Positions 15,857 to 24,333 of a DNA stretch of 64,000 nt are shown in pieces. Position 1 is the stretch's first letter; the number at the start of each line of letters is the position of its first letter. Source of the stretch: Candidatus Pelearchaeum maunauluense. Its GTDB lineage: Archaea; Thermoproteota; Nitrososphaeria_A; Caldarchaeales; Caldarchaeaceae. The translations under genes were made by a program, and so were the position numbers. Location: contig JANVYQ010000007.1 of NCBI GenBank assembly GCA_030059675.1, positions 1 to 64,000 on the forward strand. The letters are read 5' to 3'. The notes below the pieces were generated by a model, which did not search any database, was not told where the DNA came from, and worked only from the letters and a program-made list of their open reading frames with translations.

Positions 15857-18235
15857 TTAGGCTGTGTAAAATGTGGATTTAAGTCTTAGCGCATGACGGC
15901 GCTGAGCCAGATACACGCGCAGAAACACCGCAGAAATTACCGAGGCACCAACAACAAGCAACAAGACCGTTAGATTCGTATAATCATCCAGTATTATCAC
16001 AGCGTAGTCCTCGGGGCCTGTAACTATGATTTTACTTCCTTGGATTAGTTTTCCTTGACTGTCGATTACTGCGCCTATAGTCTTTCTAACAAACAACCCC
16101 CCTGGTTCAACGGTTTCGACTATTATTTTGTTGAGGTCTATTACATCACCTTCCCTAACCCATGTTTCATCCAAGAGAGAGCCGCCATACTCGTAGATTC
16201 TTATCATATATTCGGCTTGGAGTTTGAATGCTACTCTCCCGTCTTCATTTATTATGTTTCTGGGTGGTTCTGGAGCTACGCGAATGCGCGGCGAATTCAC
16301 CAGCGGCTTTACTTCTAGGCTTCGCTCACCTCTACCAAATATGAAGAGGCGAGCATCCTCTCCAGGCCGTATAACGCCTATCTTCTCACCATCTAGGATT
16401 AGGCTTACGTTGAGATTCCTCTGACCTCCCACCAGCGCTATATCCACCAAGTATCCTATCTTGGCGCTCAGCTTGCCCCAGCCCCATGTATTGGAGCCTC
16501 GCTGCTTGTCTATCTCCCCCGTGAACTCATCTTGTCTGGCGGCGTCTATTATTATTCTCCTCACTTCAGAAGCAATTAGGGTTGGTGAGAGCTGGAGAAT
16601 CATGGCAGCCACGCCCGCCACGTGGGGTGCTGCCATGCTTGTGCCCTGGCTGACCGTGTGAAACTCATCAGGGTCTATCGCTTCTTTCTCTATGTTTAGC
16701 GGTTTTGCCGCGATTATTACCGAGCCTGGCGCCGCTATGTCTGGTTTTGTTCTGCCGTCGCGTGTGGGGCCGCGGCCACTGAAACTAGCTATTGAGCCGA
16801 CCTCACTACCTATACTTATCTCCTCGCCGCTGGCGTCTAGCCAGGCGTTGCGGGTAACATATGCGCCGACAGCTATAACGTAGCGTGCAGTAGCAGGTAT
16901 GGAGACAGTATATTCCTCAGATAAAACATACCCACTACCGTCTAAGAAGCTTTCATAAACGAAATTGCATGTATCGCTCTCAATCCACGCGTGCCATACG
17001 CCATTTCCAATCTTTAGGCCGTTTATTGAGAGCTTCCAAAGGGTTTGGGACAAGAAGAAACGCTCATCCAGTTTAACACTTATCAGCCATTCATAGCTGT
17101 CGGCATACTCGTTTCTCACAGCCTCAATAATCCCGACTCCAGTCTCTAGCTTGGTTCCATTCTCTAGGCTTATCTCAACACCATCCGCGGTGGTCAAGGC
17201 TAGTCCTACCTCATCTTGATTGCTGAACCATATTGAGAGGGCGTATTCGCGTGTTAGTTCTGGGATTACCCACTCAAGCATAGCTTCTGGAGCGGCCTTA
17301 AGGTCTCCCATAGCGTGCCTGTCATCCTGGGCGGAGTTTCCAGCCGCAGCCACTATGATGGCGCCCTGCATGGCGAGGGCATCAAGCGCTCTCTCCAGAA
17401 TACTACTCCCATCATGACCCCCAATATCTGTCCCAAGACTCAGGTTTATGACTACACGCTTACCGAGTTGCTGGGCTTTTTGAAAGATATAGTATATCCC
17501 ATCAAGTATCTCTTTCTCGTCAAAGAACCAGCTCGCGCCCTCGCATGCTGGTCCGCCGCTCTTTACGAAGATTATCTCAGCCCCTGGTGCGACTCCCTTA
17601 TAGCCGCCTGGCGCTAACCCGCTACTAGCCGCTATAGCGGCGACCATCGTTCCATGCCCGTGTAAGTCCCGCTGGGGGCATGTGGCGTCAATAATCTCCT
17701 CCGTGACGCATTCGTAGCCGTAATCAAACCCCTCAGGCGGCTTTCCCTCAAGGGTCTGGTCCCATATGTATAGAACCTTCGGCCTCCTGTCGGGGAATTG
17801 TAGGTCTGGATGCGTGTAGTCTATCCCAGTGTCGACTATTCCTATTATGACGCCTGAGCCGTCTACCCCATCCACATTAAGGGTTTTCAGCTCATTCATC
17901 CATGATGAGCCTATATCCTCCGTACTAGCCTTTAGGAAGGCTCTTATACGCTTTGAAGGTTTAACCTCATCAACGTATGGGAGGGACTTGAGCCTCTCAA
18001 ACACTCCTTCACGTGTGTCTAGTGTTACTATATCGCCTAAAACTCCCCCAACATCGCCGAACACCTCCAATTCATTAAGTATCTTTTCATCGGGGGTTGT
18101 GTTGAGCGAGATTATGAGACGGCGAGTGTCGTATTGCTCATAGTCTGCGCCTAGTATTGGGGTGGTAGTGTAAGAGGATGAGTATGCGAGGAGGATTGTG
18201 AGGATTATCGCATATGAGAGTAGTCTTATATGCAT
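15857..18235 (-). CDS. Membrane-anchored subtilisin-like serine protease (S8)
   Basis: Extracellular protease of 792 aa. It has a signal peptide (1-29), an inhibitor-like prodomain (about 35-100) and a catalytic domain with Asp135 (GIVDTGID), His194 (HGHGTM), oxyanion Asn300 (AAAGNS) and Ser533 (GTSMAAPHVAG). Roughly 150 residues between Asn300 and the serine are an inserted beta-rich domain. A beta-sandwich region follows, then a transmembrane helix near 755-778 with a basic tail, so the enzyme is held on the cell surface. Together with the gluzincin, propeller protein and peptide-type binding protein, it suggests growth on extracellular protein. Confidence 0.94.
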   Translation of the reverse strand: MHIRLLSYAIILTILLAYSSSYTTTPILGADYEQYDTRRLIISLNTTPDEKILNELEVFGDVGGVLGDIVTLDTREGVFERLKSLPYVDEVKPSKRIRAFLKASTEDIGSSWMNELKTLNVDGVDGSGVIIGIVDTGIDYTHPDLQFPDRRPKVLYIWDQTLEGKPPEGFDYGYECVTEEIIDATCPQRDLHGHGTMVAAIAASSGLAPGGYKGVAPGAEIIFVKSGGPACEGASWFFDEKEILDGIYYIFQKAQQLGKRVVINLSLGTDIGGHDGSSILERALDALAMQGAIIVAAAGNSAQDDRHAMGDLKAAPEAMLEWVIPELTREYALSIWFSNQDEVGLALTTADGVEISLENGTKLETGVGIIEAVRNEYADSYEWLISVKLDERFFLSQTLWKLSINGLKIGNGVWHAWIESDTCNFVYESFLDGSGYVLSEEYTVSIPATARYVIAVGAYVTRNAWLDASGEEISIGSEVGSIASFSGRGPTRDGRTKPDIAAPGSVIIAAKPLNIEKEAIDPDEFHTVSQGTSMAAPHVAGVAAMILQLSPTLIASEVRRIIIDAARQDEFTGEIDKQRGSNTWGWGKLSAKIGYLVDIALVGGQRNLNVSLILDGEKIGVIRPGEDARLFIFGRGERSLEVKPLVNSPRIRVAPEPPRNIINEDGRVAFKLQAEYMIRIYEYGGSLLDETWVREGDVIDLNKIIVETVEPGGLFVRKTIGAVIDSQGKLIQGSKIIVTGPEDYAVIILDDYTNLTVLLLVVGASVISAVFLRVYLAQRRHALRLKSTFYTA

Positions 18236-18298
18236 GGACGTTCTATCCGCCTAGTTTTCTCGCTTAAATATCTGAGCCGAATTTTATTCTAGGCAGGT

Positions 18299-19252
18299 AT
18301 GAGGGCGCTTTCTGACGCTGATGTGGAGAAGTTAGTCCCCATACGTGAGGTTGTAGAAGCTGTGGAGGAGGCGTTTAAGAGCTTCAGCCTAGGCTTAGCA
18401 GTAATGCCGCTAAGAACGCGCATAGAGGCTACAGCACACAAAGGCGACATTCTTCTCATGCCATGCTACCTCCAAGAAATGAATATCTTTAGCGTCAAGC
18501 TGGTTACTGTCTACCCTGAAAACACCAGTCGCGGCCTCCCGACGATACATGCTGTGGTTCTAGTTGCAGACCCTTCAACTGGTGAGCCTAGGGTGGTTGC
18601 TGAGGCTAGGGCGCTTACGGGCATGCGCACAGGCGCTGCTACGGCGGTCTCGGTTAAACACTTGGCGCGTAGGGATAGTAGGGTGGTTGGGATTATAGGC
18701 TGCGGATATCAGGCGAGGTGGCAGCTCCTCGCTCTAGCCACGGTCATGAGGCCAGACAATATACTTGCCTATGACATAGATAAGGACAGGGCGCGGAGCT
18801 TCGTAAGCCGTATGAAGGATGAGCTGAAGTGCGACATCTCGCTGGCTGGCTCTGCCGAATCACTAGCCAGGGAGAGCGATGTGATAATTACGGTAACTAC
18901 CTCCAAGACGCCTGTTGTTAAGGCCGAGTGGGTTAGGCCTGGAACGCATATCTCAGCCATAGGCGCTTATACCCCAGAGATGAGCGAGCTTGAGCCAACG
19001 CTCATAAAACGTTCCAAGGTTGTGGTTGATTCGCTTGACGCTGCTAAGGCCGAGGCTGGGGATATAATCCAAGCAGTGGATAAGGGGTTCTTCAGGTGGG
19101 AGGATATACACGCAGAGATAGGTGAGATAATAGCTGGGCGAAAGCCTGGCCGCGAACGGGATGATGAGATAACCGTCTTCAAAAGCGTCGGGCTAGCTGT
19201 ACAGGATGCAGCAGCCTCAAAGGTTCTATTAAATCATTTCAACACGAGATAA
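18299..19252 (+). CDS. Ornithine cyclodeaminase / mu-crystallin family oxidoreductase
   Basis: A 317-aa NAD(P)-binding enzyme of the OCD family, which includes ornithine cyclodeaminase, archaeal alanine dehydrogenase and imine reductases. It shows the substrate-site Arg/Lys region (PLRTRIEATAHKGDILLMP), the TGMRTGAATAVSVKHLA motif and the Rossmann stretch VVGIIGCGYQARWQL. The late segment with ISAIGAYTPEMSEL is typical. The family is secure but members with different substrates cannot be told apart by eye. The gene overlaps the DMT transporter at its 3' end by 19 bases (convergent). Confidence 0.88.
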   Translation: MRALSDADVEKLVPIREVVEAVEEAFKSFSLGLAVMPLRTRIEATAHKGDILLMPCYLQEMNIFSVKLVTVYPENTSRGLPTIHAVVLVADPSTGEPRVVAEARALTGMRTGAATAVSVKHLARRDSRVVGIIGCGYQARWQLLALATVMRPDNILAYDIDKDRARSFVSRMKDELKCDISLAGSAESLARESDVIITVTTSKTPVVKAEWVRPGTHISAIGAYTPEMSELEPTLIKRSKVVVDSLDAAKAEAGDIIQAVDKGFFRWEDIHAEIGEIIAGRKPGRERDDEITVFKSVGLAVQDAAASKVLLNHFNTR

Positions 19253-20091
19253 ACCCCAACCAACACGCTTACCGCCCCGACGTAGAACGATACATGAGGG
19301 ATTTCCAAGAATATTAGTGCAGCCAATATTGACGCTACAACGGGCTCTAGGAGTGATAATGTGGATGCTTGAAACGGTGTTAGGTGCTTTAGTGATGAGA
19401 AGTGTAGAGTGTGTCCCAGGACTGTTGGGAAGAATGCCACAGCCAGGAGAGGCAAAACCTCAGCTGGGAGCGGAACAGTTATCTGTTTAAAAACCATCAA
19501 GCCAGCGCCTCCCATTATAACACCAGCGATTATGTATATAGGTGTCATTAAGAGAAGAACATTGCCAGCAGAGCGTACGGGCTTGCCCACGATTAGGTAG
19601 AGAGCCCAGAAGAAAGCGGCCATCAAGGCCTCAAGGTCTCCCAGCAGGTTTCCTGGAGATATTGAGGTCTCTGCGAGGGAGATTGTCAAGACTCCTAGAA
19701 AGGTGAGTATAAGCCCTAATAGGGCTAGCGGCTTAGGTGCGCTCCGCCAGATAATCCACGAGAGGAGCAGAACCATTGCTGGTGTTGTGTTGGTTAATAC
19801 TGTTGCGTTAAGTATTGTTGTATTCTTTACTGCTGAGATGAAGAAGATGAAGTGCAGACCTATGAGGAATGCAAGAACTATTATACGCTTACCATGGCCG
19901 CGATACTCGGAAATCCACAGCCTTTTGAAGAGGAGAATGTTAAGCAGCAGCATTAGCGCTGCCGCTATGACTAGCCTATAGAAGCCTAGCGATAGAGCGT
20001 CAAGCCTAGGGAGGAATCTTATTAGTATAGACGCTGTTCCGAAGAGGAAACCAGCCGCAACTCCTTGAGCTATTGAGGAAGCCCGCGACAT
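19234..20091 (-). CDS. EamA/DMT-family transporter
   Basis: A 285-aa membrane protein with about ten hydrophobic segments arranged as two EamA repeats, the second beginning near LLGDLEALMAAFFWALYLIVGK. The N-terminus AAGFLFGTASILIRFLP and the end LLEPVVASILAALIFLE are characteristic of drug/metabolite exporters such as RhaT/YdcZ relatives. Substrate is unknown. It is convergent with and slightly overlaps the OCD gene. Confidence 0.88.
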   Translation of the reverse strand: MSRASSIAQGVAAGFLFGTASILIRFLPRLDALSLGFYRLVIAAALMLLLNILLFKRLWISEYRGHGKRIIVLAFLIGLHFIFFISAVKNTTILNATVLTNTTPAMVLLLSWIIWRSAPKPLALLGLILTFLGVLTISLAETSISPGNLLGDLEALMAAFFWALYLIVGKPVRSAGNVLLLMTPIYIIAGVIMGGAGLMVFKQITVPLPAEVLPLLAVAFFPTVLGHTLHFSSLKHLTPFQASTLSLLEPVVASILAALIFLEIPHVSFYVGAVSVLVGVYLVLK

Positions 20092-20164
20092 ACGTGATGT
20101 CTTTAAGGCCTAGAGGGTAAGCTAATAATATATTGATGACCGTTTATGAGGTTGGGCGTAAAGT

Positions 20165-21049
20165 ATGTTGGAGGCTGAGGATGTCGGTAGTTATCCAGTA
20201 GCGCCATACGGCGTTAAGGCTGACCAGACAATCCCCAAGATGAAGTTTCAGTATGGGAAAAGGTCTCTGGTATGGGCTGATGATATTGAATATTACGTAG
20301 CATCCCTCAGGCATGAGCGTTGGAGCCTTGAGCCTATTGTTGGTGGAATTGGCGGGAGCGTTTCAGACGTGGGTGGGGAGGGAATAGTCCAGCTAATCAC
20401 GATGCTGACCGAGCATGAGAGCTTCTTCATACAGGGAATAACCCAGCATATTCCGAGGATAAGCTGCTACTATACCGAGCCGCGCATAGCTCTTGCATAT
20501 ATAGCTAGAGATGATGCGAAACACCTAGATGGTCTCTTGTCATGCGTCAGAGGTAGAGATCTTGGTCGCATTTCTGCATCTTCGCAGTTCTCCCTTAAGA
20601 ATATCCTAGAATTAACAGATGTTTCAGAGTTTCTCTTCATAGCCGGGCTTATGGGTAAAGCTACCGTTGCGACAGTAGCGAGACATCTGGCTGGAAGGCT
20701 TAATACCAATACGCTGGGCGCGCTTCTTACACATATAGCGGAAGATGAAGAGAGACATGCTTCATTCGCCGCGGCTCATCTGAGACACCGAATCAAGATG
20801 GGCGACATGAATATCGACACCCTTGAAAACCTTGTTGAACGCTTTGAGCTCTATCTCATAGTTTCCTCAGGTATGGACGAGGCTAGCCAGGGGGAATTCA
20901 CCGCTTTACTTGGACGTGAAGGAGTTAGAGAAATGCTGCTTTCTATTGATAAGTCGCGTAAAGCTCTGCTACTGGAGGCAGGTCTCTCGGTAACTGATGT
21001 TGAGAGGCTTATGGGTAGGGCTGGCTTTGAGAAGAGCGGCTTCTGCTGA
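20165..21049 (+). CDS. Ferritin-like diiron-carboxylate protein
   Basis: A 294-aa helical protein with residues placed as in the four-helix diiron fold: Glu85 (LTEHESFF), Asp117-x2-His120 (RDDAKHLD), Glu155 (VSEFLF) and Glu195-x2-His198 (EDEERHASF). This is the E / (E/D)xxH / E / ExxH pattern of ribonucleotide-reductase R2-like oxidases and related monooxygenases. The Asp in place of Glu in the second helix is less common. The role could be oxidation, oxygen sensing or iron storage; no subfamily is clear. It lies 41 bases before coaBC and may be transcribed with it. Confidence 0.72.
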   Translation: MLEAEDVGSYPVAPYGVKADQTIPKMKFQYGKRSLVWADDIEYYVASLRHERWSLEPIVGGIGGSVSDVGGEGIVQLITMLTEHESFFIQGITQHIPRISCYYTEPRIALAYIARDDAKHLDGLLSCVRGRDLGRISASSQFSLKNILELTDVSEFLFIAGLMGKATVATVARHLAGRLNTNTLGALLTHIAEDEERHASFAAAHLRHRIKMGDMNIDTLENLVERFELYLIVSSGMDEASQGEFTALLGREGVREMLLSIDKSRKALLLEAGLSVTDVERLMGRAGFEKSGFC

Positions 21050-21090
21050 AGCTTTTATGAGCTACCAATAACAATTAATCAGCGAACTAC

Positions 21091-22335
21091 ATGGAGCGGC
21101 ACCCGTCTAAGGAGATAATCGCCTCATATAGCGACGTGCTATCAGGTAAGCGTGTAGCCCTATGCATAACTGGCAGCGTGGCGGCTTACTTGGCTCCAGA
21201 GATAGCGCGGACGATAATGAGGTATGGTGCTGAAGTTTATCCTGTCATGACCGAAGAGGCTACTGAGCTAATAAGCCCAAGTATAATGGAATGGGCTACT
21301 GGGAATAAGCCAATTGTCAGGCTTACGGGTGGGATGGAGCACATAAAGCTTGCCGGCGAACACGAGGGCCGTGTTGACGCTATCGTCGTAGCACCCGCCA
21401 CCGCAAACACAATATCAAAAGCCGCACACGGAATAGCGGATAACGCAGTAACTACACTACTAAGCGTAGCCCTAGGCTCTGGCACACCCATCTTGATAGC
21501 TCCCGCCATGCACGAGCCCATGCTACGCAACAGAGCAGTAAGCGATTCAATAAAGACCCTCGGCGAGATGGGTGTTACTTTCATAGAACCGCGTGTTGAG
21601 GAGGGGAGAGCCAAGGTAGCCCTTCCTGAATCTATATGCAACCACCTTGTACGGCTTCTCCATCCAAAGAAACTCCCAAGCGGAAGTCATGTTATAGTGG
21701 CCGCTGGAGCGACGGTTGAATACATAGACCCCATAAGAGTGGTTACTAACTTAAGCTCAGGTAAGCTAGGCCTTTCAATAGCTCTAGAAAGCTTTAGACG
21801 CGGAGGCGATGTTACGCTTCTCATCGGACACTCCAAGATAGAGCCACCATACTACATCAACACGCGAAACGTGAAGACCACGCAAGAGTTGCGCGAGGCT
21901 CTCCGCGAGGAGATAGAAAAGAAAAGACCAATACTCTATTTCTCAACAATAGCAGTAGCAGACTATAGGCCTGCGAAGAGCTTTGAAAGAAAACTAGACA
22001 CGCGAAGCCATGGGAGATTATCGGTGGAGTTTGTCAGAAATGAGAAGGTCTTGCCCATGATTAAGGAGTTGTCTCCCAAGACTGTGGTTGTCGCGTTTAA
22101 GGCTGAGTATAATGTTGGGCGTGATGAGCTTATAGCTAGGGCGCGCGAGCTATTGCAGTATGCTGATGCTGTTTATGCTTCTGATGTCTCCAAGACAGAC
22201 TCCGCGTTCGGCTCAGAAACCAGTAGTGGTGTAATCGTAGCACGTGATATGGATGTTGTTTGGGTGGAGAAAGAAAGGAAGGATGTTTTGGCTTCTCGCC
22301 TACTTGACGTTGCCCAGCACTTGGCTAGCCTATGA
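21091..22335 (+). CDS. coaBC: Bifunctional phosphopantothenoylcysteine decarboxylase/synthetase
   Basis: Two steps of coenzyme A synthesis in one 414-aa protein. The N-terminal flavin-dependent CoaC domain (1-195) shows ITGSVAAY, VVAPATANTISK and the APAMHEPM loop. The C-terminal CoaB domain (about 200-414) begins VIVAAGATVEYIDPIRVVTN and contains SSGKLG and AVADYRP, which are the nucleotide and substrate loops. Archaea use CTP for the CoaB step. The gene overlaps the convergent SIMPL-domain gene by 11 bases. It supplies CoA for the acyl-CoA enzymes in this window in a general sense. Confidence 0.95.
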   Translation: MERHPSKEIIASYSDVLSGKRVALCITGSVAAYLAPEIARTIMRYGAEVYPVMTEEATELISPSIMEWATGNKPIVRLTGGMEHIKLAGEHEGRVDAIVVAPATANTISKAAHGIADNAVTTLLSVALGSGTPILIAPAMHEPMLRNRAVSDSIKTLGEMGVTFIEPRVEEGRAKVALPESICNHLVRLLHPKKLPSGSHVIVAAGATVEYIDPIRVVTNLSSGKLGLSIALESFRRGGDVTLLIGHSKIEPPYYINTRNVKTTQELREALREEIEKKRPILYFSTIAVADYRPAKSFERKLDTRSHGRLSVEFVRNEKVLPMIKELSPKTVVVAFKAEYNVGRDELIARARELLQYADAVYASDVSKTDSAFGSETSSGVIVARDMDVVWVEKERKDVLASRLLDVAQHLASL

Positions 22336-23077
22336 TGAATACGACCCTCACGCTTACAGTGTAGCTGGTTAGACCCTGCATTATAGGCGTCTCAACAGCC
22401 TTCTCGGCTCCTATAACTATAGGCGTGGGCGCTGAAACGTCGTTTATCTCTATGCTCTTTATCCCCTTTACGCTCACTCCCGCAGCAGCTATGGCTGCCT
22501 CTGCCCTAGAGTAAGCATCCTCAACAGCTTCGCGTATTAGTCTTTTCATAAGGTCTTTACGCGCCTCCTGAGAGAGTTGGAACACTATCCCGTAAACTCT
22601 ATTCGCCCCAGAATCTACGGCGCTGTCCAACACCTTCCCAATCAACGCTGGGTCGCGTATCCTCACCTCTATCGTGTGCTGCGCTATGTAGCCAACGATA
22701 GTTGGCGGGCTACCATCCCTATAATACTCATACTGGGGATATATTGAGTATCCAGTAGTTTTTATGAACTCATCAGATACTCCCAGGCTCTTGATTGTCT
22801 CTATCACGTTTGTTGATAGCTCTCCTGCTTTCCTGAGCGCCTCTTCTGGCGTCTTCTCCCTAATCTCAACACCAAACGTTATGACAGTCTCATCAGGTCT
22901 CACTTCAGTCGTCGCCAACCCCATAACGCTCAGCAAGTTCTCGTCGCTGTTTATCGTTGTGTTTAGCCCATCCTCAACCAAGGGCTTGCCTGTCAGAGAA
23001 GCGTAAGCCACAACACCCAGAGCCGCTATCGCTGCCAAAGCCACAACAGAAACATACAGAGGTATTCTCTCACTCAT
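22325..23077 (-). CDS. SIMPL-domain (DUF541) exported protein
   Basis: A 250-aa protein with a single N-terminal membrane helix or signal (about 8-30) followed by a SIMPL domain: LLSVMGLATTEVRPDETVITFGVE, the YSIYPQYEYYRDG segment and the late DAYSRAEAAIAAAGVSVKGI stretch. SIMPL proteins are widespread envelope proteins with no firm enzymatic role. It is a monocistronic unit between coaBC and tRNA-Pro. Confidence 0.86.
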   Translation of the reverse strand: MSERIPLYVSVVALAAIAALGVVAYASLTGKPLVEDGLNTTINSDENLLSVMGLATTEVRPDETVITFGVEIREKTPEEALRKAGELSTNVIETIKSLGVSDEFIKTTGYSIYPQYEYYRDGSPPTIVGYIAQHTIEVRIRDPALIGKVLDSAVDSGANRVYGIVFQLSQEARKDLMKRLIREAVEDAYSRAEAAIAAAGVSVKGIKSIEINDVSAPTPIVIGAEKAVETPIMQGLTSYTVSVRVVFIIG

Positions 23078-23169
23078 GCCAAATACTAGGGTGTGACTGG
23101 GTTAAATTTCTAGTGATACGAACATGCCCTACTACACACGAGAACAGCTCTAAAACATGGTCTGGGGGA

Positions 23170-23185
23170 TGGGGCTCACGCCCCA
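23170..23185 (-). terminator. Possible hairpin downstream of tRNA-Pro
   Basis: A 6-bp stem (TGGGGC with GCCCCA around a 4-base loop) lies 22 bases past the tRNA 3' end. It may help end or process the precursor. No long T-run follows on the minus strand, so the call is weak. Confidence 0.3.
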
Positions 23186-23206
23186 CAGGCCTGGAGCATA
23201 GTGTAG

Positions 23207-23300
23207 TGGGGCCGCTGGGATTTGAACCCAGGATTTCCAGCGCTCCAGGCCGCTGAAGCTCCCCAGGCTGGAGTCATAGTCCAAGCTAGACCACGGCCCC
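23207..23300 (-). tRNA. trnP: tRNA-Pro (GGG), with a short intron
   Basis: The minus strand folds as a complete tRNA. Acceptor GGGGCCG pairs with CGGCCCC, the D stem is GTC/GAC, the anticodon stem CCAGC pairs with GCTGG, and the T arm is CTGGG-TTCAAAT-CCCAG with discriminator A. The anticodon GGG is at 23262-23264. About 18 bases (23243-23260) separate G37 from the base before the 3' anticodon stem, so an intron at the canonical 37/38 site is required for the stem to form. The exact splice points are not certain because a bulge-helix-bulge can be drawn in more than one way. No CCA is encoded. Confidence 0.9.
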
Positions 23301-23369
23301 TGCTCATCTAAAGTTTCGTAGGTGGATTTTTAGGTTTTGCGCGCTATATAGTATCTCAATTTAGCGTTG

Positions 23370-23897
23370 TTATTTTGGTGGTCTAAACTTTATCCTTATT
23401 TCAATTTCTTCCTCTGGGTTGTTGCTTATGTAGTGAACCAACGCTGCCAGTAGGTTCTTCATGAGCATCTCCGCATCCTCGCCCTGTAGTCTGCTTGTAT
23501 ATATTTCAAGCCCGTCCAAGAGTTTTGATGCTATCTTGTATTCTCGGAATGGTATTCCCTTAAAGAGTGCTTTGGCTACGTTGATGAATGAGCCCCAGTC
23601 TATCTCCATGAGCGTCATTAGGCTCAGCTTTCCTCTCAGCTCCTCTGCTTCAAGCTTCTCCAGCTCCTCGCGGAGAGCGGTGAACCTAACCTTGTCCAGC
23701 TCCTTACGTCCAACGTCTGTTATCTCGTAGACGCCCTCCTCCCTCTTTTCAACCCAGCCCAGCCGCTGCATGTCAAGTAGGGCCACGTATATTGTCCTGT
23801 CTGGCTTGCCTGTCGCTTTGATGAACTCAGAGTAGCGTGTAGGTCCTTTTTCGTCTAGGAGCTGGAGTATTTGGTGTTTTACGGTTGTCTTGGTCAT
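23370..23897 (-). CDS. Winged-helix transcription regulator
   Basis: A 175-aa DNA-binding protein. Residues 1-65 form a winged helix (HQILQLLDEKGPTRYSEF, recognition helix around PDRTIYVALLDMQRLG, wing VEKREEGVYEIT). The rest is a helical, Glu-rich domain with no recognised family, ending in a basic strand. It is transcribed away from the ribbon-helix-helix/zinc-finger gene. The 138 bases between them hold several inverted repeats around a TATA box, so mutual or self regulation is likely but unproven. Confidence 0.78.
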   Translation of the reverse strand: MTKTTVKHQILQLLDEKGPTRYSEFIKATGKPDRTIYVALLDMQRLGWVEKREEGVYEITDVGRKELDKVRFTALREELEKLEAEELRGKLSLMTLMEIDWGSFINVAKALFKGIPFREYKIASKLLDGLEIYTSRLQGEDAEMLMKNLLAALVHYISNNPEEEIEIRIKFRPPK

Positions 23898-23933
23898 CTT
23901 CTTGGGTGTTTATGGGGTCTGGTTATAATTATA

Positions 23934-23988
23934 CCTACCGAGTGTGTAGGAATGCTTATAAATAATGCTTTCCTACCTGATAGGTGGG
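23934..23988. promoter_or_regulatory. TATA box flanked by CCTAC/GTAGG dyads (operator-like)
   Basis: Between two divergent regulator genes. The TATA-like TTATAAAT (23956-23963) sits in the centre of an inverted repeat GTAGGAA (23946-23952) / TTCCTAC (23970-23976). A second dyad CCTAC-N7-GTAGG (23934-23950) shares the left arm. A third (CCTACCT, 23972-23978, with AGGTGGG, 23982-23988, one mismatch) shares the right arm. A direct repeat AATGCTT flanks the TATA box. The layout suits binding of a dimeric repressor such as the ribbon-helix-helix or winged-helix protein. Confidence 0.6.
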
Positions 23989-24035
23989 TATGCGGCTAGG
24001 CCGCGACCCTCATAAAAAGGGGGAGGCGGTAGGAA

Positions 24036-24333
24036 ATGAAGCCCATAACAATCCACCTGCCCGAACACTATCTAGATGCACTAGACGAGCTAGTAAGAAA
24101 ACGCTACTATCCCAACAGGGGCTGAAGCGATAAGGATGGCCATAAGGGACTTCATAAAAACAGAGACCTACGAGGAAAACGGAGACAGAAGCTATACTGG
24201 TTTCCGCTGCTATCTCTGCGGTAAAATCTTCCTAAAGCCAGCAGACCTAGCTAGACACTTGTCTTGGTGCGGTAAGAACAGAAGGCGCGTACAACCCGCG
24301 GCAGGTGGGGCTTATAATGCCGCGAGAGAGTAG
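24036..24333 (+). CDS. Ribbon-helix-helix regulator with C-terminal zinc finger, frameshifted
   Basis: Two frames together encode one protein. From ATG 24036, behind a GGGAGGCGGTAGG ribosome site, the frame reads a typical ribbon-helix-helix start (KPITIHLPEHYLDALDELV...YYPNR) and then hits TGA at 24123. Shifting +1 at the GGGG run (24118-24121) continues as AEAIRMAIRDFIKTE, exactly the second half of the fold. It then runs into a C-x2-C...H-x3-C finger (CYLCGKIF...RHLSWC) and a basic tail. The frame in which the zinc finger lies also has its own ATG at 24136. It may be a sequencing or real indel, or a programmed +1 shift at GGC-TGA. It overlaps the next gene by 17 bases. Confidence 0.72.
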
